From contig CACRXP010000028.1 of NCBI GenBank assembly GCA_902702965.1, forward strand, positions 1,893,084 through 1,957,083: DNA of 64,000 nucleotides, read 5' to 3'. This document shows, in pieces, positions 58,691 through 64,000 of this stretch (position 1 is the first letter of the stretch; every line of letters begins with the position of its first letter). Under the pieces are notes generated by a model, which was given only the letters and a program-made list of their open reading frames with translations, was not told the DNA's origin and searched no databases. A program made the position numbers and the translations under genes. This DNA is from Spirometra erinaceieuropaei (lineage: Eukaryota; Platyhelminthes; Cestoda; Diphyllobothriidea; Diphyllobothriidae).

Positions 58691-59711
58691 ACTGTTGTCA
58701 GGAGTAATGATAAGCGGGTTACGTCATCATCATCAAGCTATCGTCGGTGCGATAGTTGGCATTCTGAGATCTATTTATAAGTGATATACTCTCAACCGGT
58801 TACTATGCTAATATCGAAATCAAAGCAGAAAATTACATGAACTTCACTATCAGAGATGTCAAGAACACACTGTAACGTCCCAAGAGCTGCATACGGTTAC
58901 TTGAATGAAGAGGGTACTTCCAGCGTGGATCTGGGGTGGAGACGGTGTACCTGGGTGTCGTTGAAAATGGCCGATGTCCCTCCCTCTCTACTGCCGATCC
59001 CCTTCCCGCAACTCATGGCAGCATACCTTCTCTCTCTCTACGTCGCACCTCACACGGTCCTCCCCAACAGTTGCCCACAGCTCTGCGTTTTCCACCGGTT
59101 GGTTAACAGGCATGTCAGTGTCACCTCTCCATTCAGACAGGTCAGCCCCTTGCTGTAATTCACTCCGTTTGTGTAATTAATTAGCACCCTATATTCCTAG
59201 TCTCTGTCTGTTCTCCTTACACCTATATGTCCACCTAATTCTTCTTCTACCCTCTCGTATGAATGAGTATGGTGGCGCGTTAACGCATCAGTTCAGATTG
59301 GGCTTGGCAAAGACTTATTCCCACTGCTTAGCTGACTAGGTACGTGTTATCCTCAACGTCATCGTCCGCTACAACACCGGTCACGTTGTGGACATTGATT
59401 AACTGAAGGTTGCACTCTTAAGGCCCCACAGTTTGTCTTGAAAATAATCGCAAATTTGCTGATCAACAATGTTTCGATAGTTTACAGTTCAGAAGAAAGG
59501 ATTTTCATAAGTAGTTCAAAATTCCCTTTAGACTGTCTGCGATCAGAGAATAGAAAAGATCCCTCAAGTCTTTAACAACTCTACTGCCTTTTTTCACTCT
59601 TACTTGGTAAGAGATTTATGCGGCATACAATTTTTTATTAAGACAATTTCTGGTTCATGCAAATTATCGATCTGTCCGTGGTCGTGAATTAACACCCCCC
59701 CCCCGCGAAAG
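58691..59711. other. No gene seen
   Basis: Ends at a C homopolymer (59694-59704). Frames near 58856-59180 have no motif. Confidence 0.55.
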
Positions 59712-60562
59712 TAGTTAAGATTCAGTTCCTGCAGTTTCCACTAATCCGTGATATAAAAGAACACAGAGCGTTCGAGAAAGTGGTCAGCATGGCCTAGGCC
59801 TCTGTATACTATGCTTATCTCTAAGTTGGTGCTCACGCTGTTTACAGAAAACGTTCAATTAGTGGAATGTCTGAATCCCAACTCCAGCTACTCTTGCATA
59901 ACAAACTGACCATGACGTTGTGACTTCTGTTACAAGCGGAACCTCTGCAGTTCGACAGCGAACAATAAATTAGGCAACGACATTATGATGATGTGTCACA
60001 AATGGTGCGAACCCGTCGACAAACTTTCCAATGAACTATAGGGAAGAATTCAACTGTCTGTTATTTGTATACCTGCTCTGACTAGTGGAATTTTGGGCAA
60101 TTTGCATATCACAATGGACTAACATGACCACAAACAGACTTATTCATAAAAATGGCCGTTCAATGGGTCCTGTCCTCCTGTAAAGTACTGGTAACCTTAT
60201 CCACGTTTTCGGTCGTCCTGACTTCACTGCATACTATATCGATGAATTGCGGCATTAAATGCATGTAAAAGCCATCAATCAACAAAAGTGCCACGAAATC
60301 CAGGCATCTCGTGATTACTTCTGTGACAATCCTGCCGGAATATAATGTGGAACAACCGATAGACTGTTCGACTCCCTGGGTTTTTTCGAGTTGCTGTGGC
60401 AGTTGTGATCAAGGACTTATCGCCAAGAAGGCGTTCACAGTGGAACATGGGAGTGCATGCTAAAGACAGAGCAACAATCCCAGAGTTACAGGATATTTTA
60501 TCTGAGGAGCCGCGTGGATATTGTTGGCTATGCCATTCTCTACACTGGTTTTATTGTCGTGG
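59712..60562 (-). repeat. Repeat B, copy 2
   Basis: Reverse-complement match to 33121-33935 across nearly its full length, abutting repeat A at 60567 just as copy 1 abuts repeat A at 33120. Confidence 0.8.
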
Positions 60563-60566
60563 AAAT

Positions 60567-61020
60567 CGACAGTTCGGCCATCCTTGCCGACGATGTCCAC
60601 CGTGTGCTCCATAGCAAGGCGAGAGCAGGCACGGCGACTTGTGCGTGAGTTAGTTTATGGTGGACTTGCACATCATCTACCACACTCTCTCCTCCTAATT
60701 CCCACCTGGGCGCAGTGTCAAGACAGAGTCAAGAAGACTGGAAGCAGGGGAGGGCGCAGGTGGACGGCCCGGCCGGACCCGCTCCTAGGCGTGCCCCCAC
60801 ACCCCCTGGTCCAAAACACCCATTTGACCAGGTTTTTTTACCACCAAAAACAACAGCACCCCGGTGGGGATCAGGAGGACGAGGATGGCTGGGCAGCCAT
60901 GCACACTGCCTTCATAGATAGCCGGAGAACAAGCAGGGAACCAGGTTTAGGGGAGCTGTCAGCCTATACCAGGCTGTGAGAGACGTGGTTTGCTGATACT
61001 GGCATAGCGCACGCTTTCGG
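60567..61020 (-). repeat. Repeat A, copy 11, between LINE copy 2 and repeat B
   Basis: On the minus strand this starts with the 'gctatgccagtatcagcaaa' segment shared with 32387-32410, then the gtt-rich stretch, 'ccagtcttcttgac', 'ggtagatgatgtgcaagtcc' and the end block at 60595-60567 (hairpin damaged on one side). Confidence 0.75.
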
Positions 61021-62017
61021 AACTTGTAATGGATTCGCAAGGGACCGACCAGACCGATGTGTGAGGCAAAGGTTCGGTCGTAATGAGGACAGGTATGGAT
61101 CGAATTCACATCGCTGGTGTTGTTGGTGGGGAGTTGATGTCTGTTGGCGTGTCAGGATTGGGTGCAGTGGTGGTGGGTACAGGAGCCGCCACAGTGGACG
61201 TCGAGTTGAGGGATGAGGAGGAGGATGCTAGTGAGGGTTAGGAAGTGCGGTCAGTGTTGGTTGTCGGCGTGGAGGATGAGGCGGAGTTGGAGAAGATAGC
61301 AACTGGCCTAGTCACAGTGCTTCAGTTGGTACGAAAATGTCCTACAAGGCTGATTGGTGTCCAGAACGTCCACCGGCTGTGTGGGCAGGTCGGGGGTGGT
61401 TAAGCGTTAGCATCGCGAGGTGAGCGCAGTTGAAATCTGCGAGCCTCGCGTTTGGCTTTGACGGCGGTTATGTGGTTTGCTTCATAGATCGCTGCGACGG
61501 TCTTCACTGTCCTCCTCCAGGTCAGTCGGTCGGTTTCAGAAGAGGTCTTTCCAGTTTGCCGGGTTGATCTGCAGACGCTTCAGGGAGGTCTTCAAGGTGT
61601 CCTTGTAGCGGCGGACTTGGCCTCTTTGTCGGTGAGAACCCGTGGCGACATCTCCGTAAAAGAGTCATTTGGGTAACCGCTTATCGTCCAAGCGCACGAG
61701 GTGACCGCTCCAGCGCAGTTGCAGGTGCCTCAGAACATCGCAGATGCTGAGGATTCCCGTCCGTTCCAGTTCGTTTGTGTCCGCTATCCGGCCCTGCCAC
61801 CTCAACTTCAGTATCCGTCGAAGACAGCCGAGTTTGGAGGGGTTGAGTCTTCGCGCCTACTTCTCGTAAGCCGTTCAGTCCTCCGCCCCATAAAGCAGCG
61901 TTGGCAGCATGGCCGCCCTGTACATCTTCAGTTGAGTGTTGAGATAAAGACCGTGTCGATTCTAGACTGTGCTTTGCAGACGGCTGATGGCTCGACTGGC
62001 ATTGGAAATCCGACATG

Positions 62018-63175
62018 TCACTTCATCGTCGGTCTGTTGGTGCATGAAAGGGTGCTGCCCAGGTAGCAGAAGTTGTCCGCGACTTGCAGTTGGGTACAGT
62101 TCACGTTGAGTTGGGGTGCGACGTAGGCGGCTTTGGGTGGCGGTTGATTCATGACCACAGTCTTCTCAGTGTAGATGACCAGGCCGAAGATGTCGCAGGC
62201 CGCGGCGAAGGAATCCATGCTACTTTGCATGTTCCCTTCCATTGTGGTGTTTAGGGCGCAGTCGTCGGCGAAGAGAAGTTCATGTACGATCTTTGTGGAT
62301 ACCCGAGACTGGAAGTCCATCCGCCAGTGGTAAAGAAGTTCGCCGTCCGTCCTGTAAGCGATGAGGATCCCAGGGCGTTCGTCACGACAGACGTCCATCA
62401 GAATGGCAGAGAACATAAAATTGAAGAGAGTGGGCGCGAGAACGCAGCCCTGCTTCACTCCGTTGGTCACTGCGAATGCCTTGAGACAGCTCCGTTGTCC
62501 GTGACTCGCGCCATCATGCCGTCGTGGAACTGGCGCATCATCTGAGTGAAACGTTCGGGACAGCCGAATTTTTGCATGATTTTCTACAGTCCTTCGTGAT
62601 TCACCGTGTCGAAGGCTTTCGTCAGATCCACGAACGTAGAATACGTGTGGGTCCGCATCTTTTGACACTTCTCCTGTGGTTGACGGGCGACAAAGCTCAT
62701 GTCCGTGGTCGCGCGACAATGGATGATGCCGCACTGGCCTTCCGACAGGAGACCTCGTTCCAGATGGTTGTTCAGGCGGTTGGAAATAATGCGGAGCGAA
62801 GATTTCCCCAGCGATATGCAACAAGGATATGCCTCGATAGTTGTCGTAGAACTGACGATTACCTTTCTGTTTATAGGGATGGACGATTGTGACGTCCTGG
62901 AAATCATGCGGGAATTTTTTATGATGCCAAACCACCTGGAAGGGCGCCGTCAGATGATCCATGAGTTGTGGGCAACCGCGTTTGTAGATCTCAGTAGGGA
63001 TCGCGTCCGATCGGGGCGCTTTTCTGCTGGAGTGCTTCTGCTTGGCTCTGATGGTCTCGTAGAGCGATGGCGGGCGACCGAGGTCGACTTGGTCTCTACT
63101 TGCGGCAGACGGGCGATAGCGGCGTTGGAGTTTGGGAAGCGATGGTTGGGGACGCCTCGGAAGTGGTCGGCCCAT
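62018..63175 (-). pseudogene. LINE copy 2 reverse transcriptase, 385-codon frame with compensating frameshifts
   Basis: A single open frame of 385 codons looks intact but is only partly in register. Residues about 45-130 match RT fingers (SDAIPTEIYKRGCPQLMDHL, TIVHPYKQKGNRQFYDNY). Residues about 135-225 are out of frame. Residues from about 228 are right again (AFAVTNGVKQGCVLAPTLF, catalytic LLFADDCALN, then NFCYLGSTL). The missing piece, including FVDLTKAFDTVN, lies in another frame at 62907-62584 and ends in TAG in place of Trp. Indels near 62800 and 62490 cancel out. The protein would lack the first catalytic Asp, so it is inactive. Confidence 0.8.
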
Positions 63176-63744
63176 CGTTGTGGAATTTGTGTCTTTTCAG
63201 CGAGTAGAGGGCCTACTCCGGCCCTGAGAAGAGGTGCGACACCTTTTGTCGGCGGACCGTAGACAGCCTTGATCGGGGAGAAGAAGTCCTTCCATTCGTT
63301 GCGGTCCGCGTACCCTTGAGTCTTCTCGGCCTTGCGAGCAGTCCACGCGTCCTGAATCTCTCGTAGCCGCTGTTGCTAAAGCTGCGACTACGGTAGAAAG
63401 CAGCTCTGTTGTCATCGTTGGGGCGGTCTACGTAGGCTTTGTGCAGGCGAGCAGGTTGCTGATGGCAGCTTCATTGTCGTTGAACCAGTCCTGGTGTTGT
63501 CGGCATACCCGACCGAGGACGGCCAGCATCGTCGACTGGACTGCGTCCCGCAGTTGACAACATCAGCTTTCCACTGAGTCGTCCTCGTCAGCGGCGGTGG
63601 TCGCATCAACGACTAGACGGTTGTTTAGCCGTTGAGCTAGTTCGTTGCCGAAATAGAGATGATGAGCAGGCAAAGACAAGAAAGCAATATTCAGCTTGGT
63701 TAGGGGTCGCTTAACTTGAGGTCTCTTACGAGGTTATAGGAGAT

Positions 63745-63969
63745 TCTACATCTTGGAGATGACGAGACAATAGTTGGTCCACCCGTCGGTAGCCGGGATC
63801 GCCTTTTTCACCAGCACGTCCTGCCAGCCTCGCCTCCGGAGGAGGGCATAGTCGAGCAGGTGCCCACTGACGCGATCAAGAATGAATCCAGGTGGCCTTC
63901 TTTCGCATCGGCAGACAGAAGAAGGTGTTCGTCAGAGTGAGGCCGTGTTCTGCGCAGAATGCGGCGGAA
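63745..63969 (-). pseudogene. LINE copy 2 endonuclease C-terminal part
   Basis: Readable across two frames: FCAEHGLTLTNTFFCLPM, KKATWIHS then a stop, GHLLDYALLRRRGWQDVLV and ATDGWTNYCLVISKM. The conserved TDHRLV of the EEP nuclease end, whose His is catalytic, has become TNYCLV. With the frame change this shows loss of nuclease function. The rest of the domain lies beyond 64000. Confidence 0.7.
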
Positions 63970-64000
63970 TAAACACACACACACATTTCAGACACCTTCA

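Larger units (their letters stand above)
61025..64000 (-). mobile_element. LINE copy 2 (5' end outside the window)
   Basis: Same family as copy 1, minus strand. From the window edge the order is the C-terminal part of the endonuclease (63969 to about 63745), a full linker, an RT (63175-62018 in pieces), the RT tail, a degraded finger (CPHYDRTFASHIGLVG near 61090-61040, with Cys to Tyr and His to Pro changes) and then repeat A. Unlike copy 1 it keeps the linker between nuclease and RT (DWFNDNEAAISNLLA near 63490-63445). Several frame changes and stops make it inactive. Confidence 0.85.

Noticed and set aside
1..64000. CRISPR arrays, operons, prophage or bacterial promoters
   Set aside because: No array of direct repeats with unique spacers and no coding density of a prokaryote; the content is eukaryotic retroelements.

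Overview
The window is repeat-rich eukaryotic DNA that best fits a flatworm, most likely a diphyllobothriid tapeworm (Spirometra, Dibothriocephalus or Schistocephalus type). The reasons are decayed non-LTR retrotransposons coding an apurinic-type endonuclease, a reverse transcriptase (RT) and trailing C2H2 zinc fingers; several Penelope-like elements (PLEs) with GIY-YIG nuclease ends; degenerate TTAGGG tracts; and no compact or operon-like genes. The species call rests on family recognition, not on a search. I find no intact host protein-coding gene, no rRNA and no intact tRNA. There are two assembly gaps, at 27140-27842 and 46496-46708.

Layout. 1-1165: PLE end (minus) joined to a dispersed repeat called here repeat A. 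2930-3360: fold-back element holding a tRNA-Lys-like SINE head. 3361-13040: mostly unique AT-rich DNA, with CpG-rich patches at 5985-6215 and 7090-7460. 13045-17830: LINE copy 1 (minus), whose tail is repeat A. 21000-24155: a diverged 1.65-kb tandem duplication carrying a broken, possibly Merlin-type transposase start, then a 181-bp tandem repeat. 26460-28140: CpG-rich block, gap, and a possible BTB-domain fossil. 29191-30995: TTAGGG-like tract and an old LINE copy (plus). 31805-33935: several repeat A copies and repeat B. 34478-35240: TTAGGG-like DNA interrupted by a 483-bp element with 137-bp direct repeats and an intact-looking hammerhead ribozyme. 39740-41773: two long fold-back elements. 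43165-48020: three PLE RT remnants, two of them a tandem pair. 48656-48766: a miniature inverted-repeat element. 51600-56050: LINE and repeat A mosaic. 57240-57440: PLE-like leader. 59712-61020: inverted copy of the B/A block. 61025-64000: LINE copy 2 (minus).

How the parts relate. Repeat A copies share a 3' end that can form a CGTCG/CGACG hairpin with GNRA-type loops. Repeat A lies directly downstream of LINE zinc-finger sequence in three places, so I infer that it is the LINE 3' untranslated region and that solitary copies are 5'-truncated insertions. The PLE remnants and the hammerhead element may be linked, since hammerheads are known in PLE terminal repeats and some PLEs associate with telomeric repeats. 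The hammerhead element inside telomere-like DNA is the most unusual object in the window.
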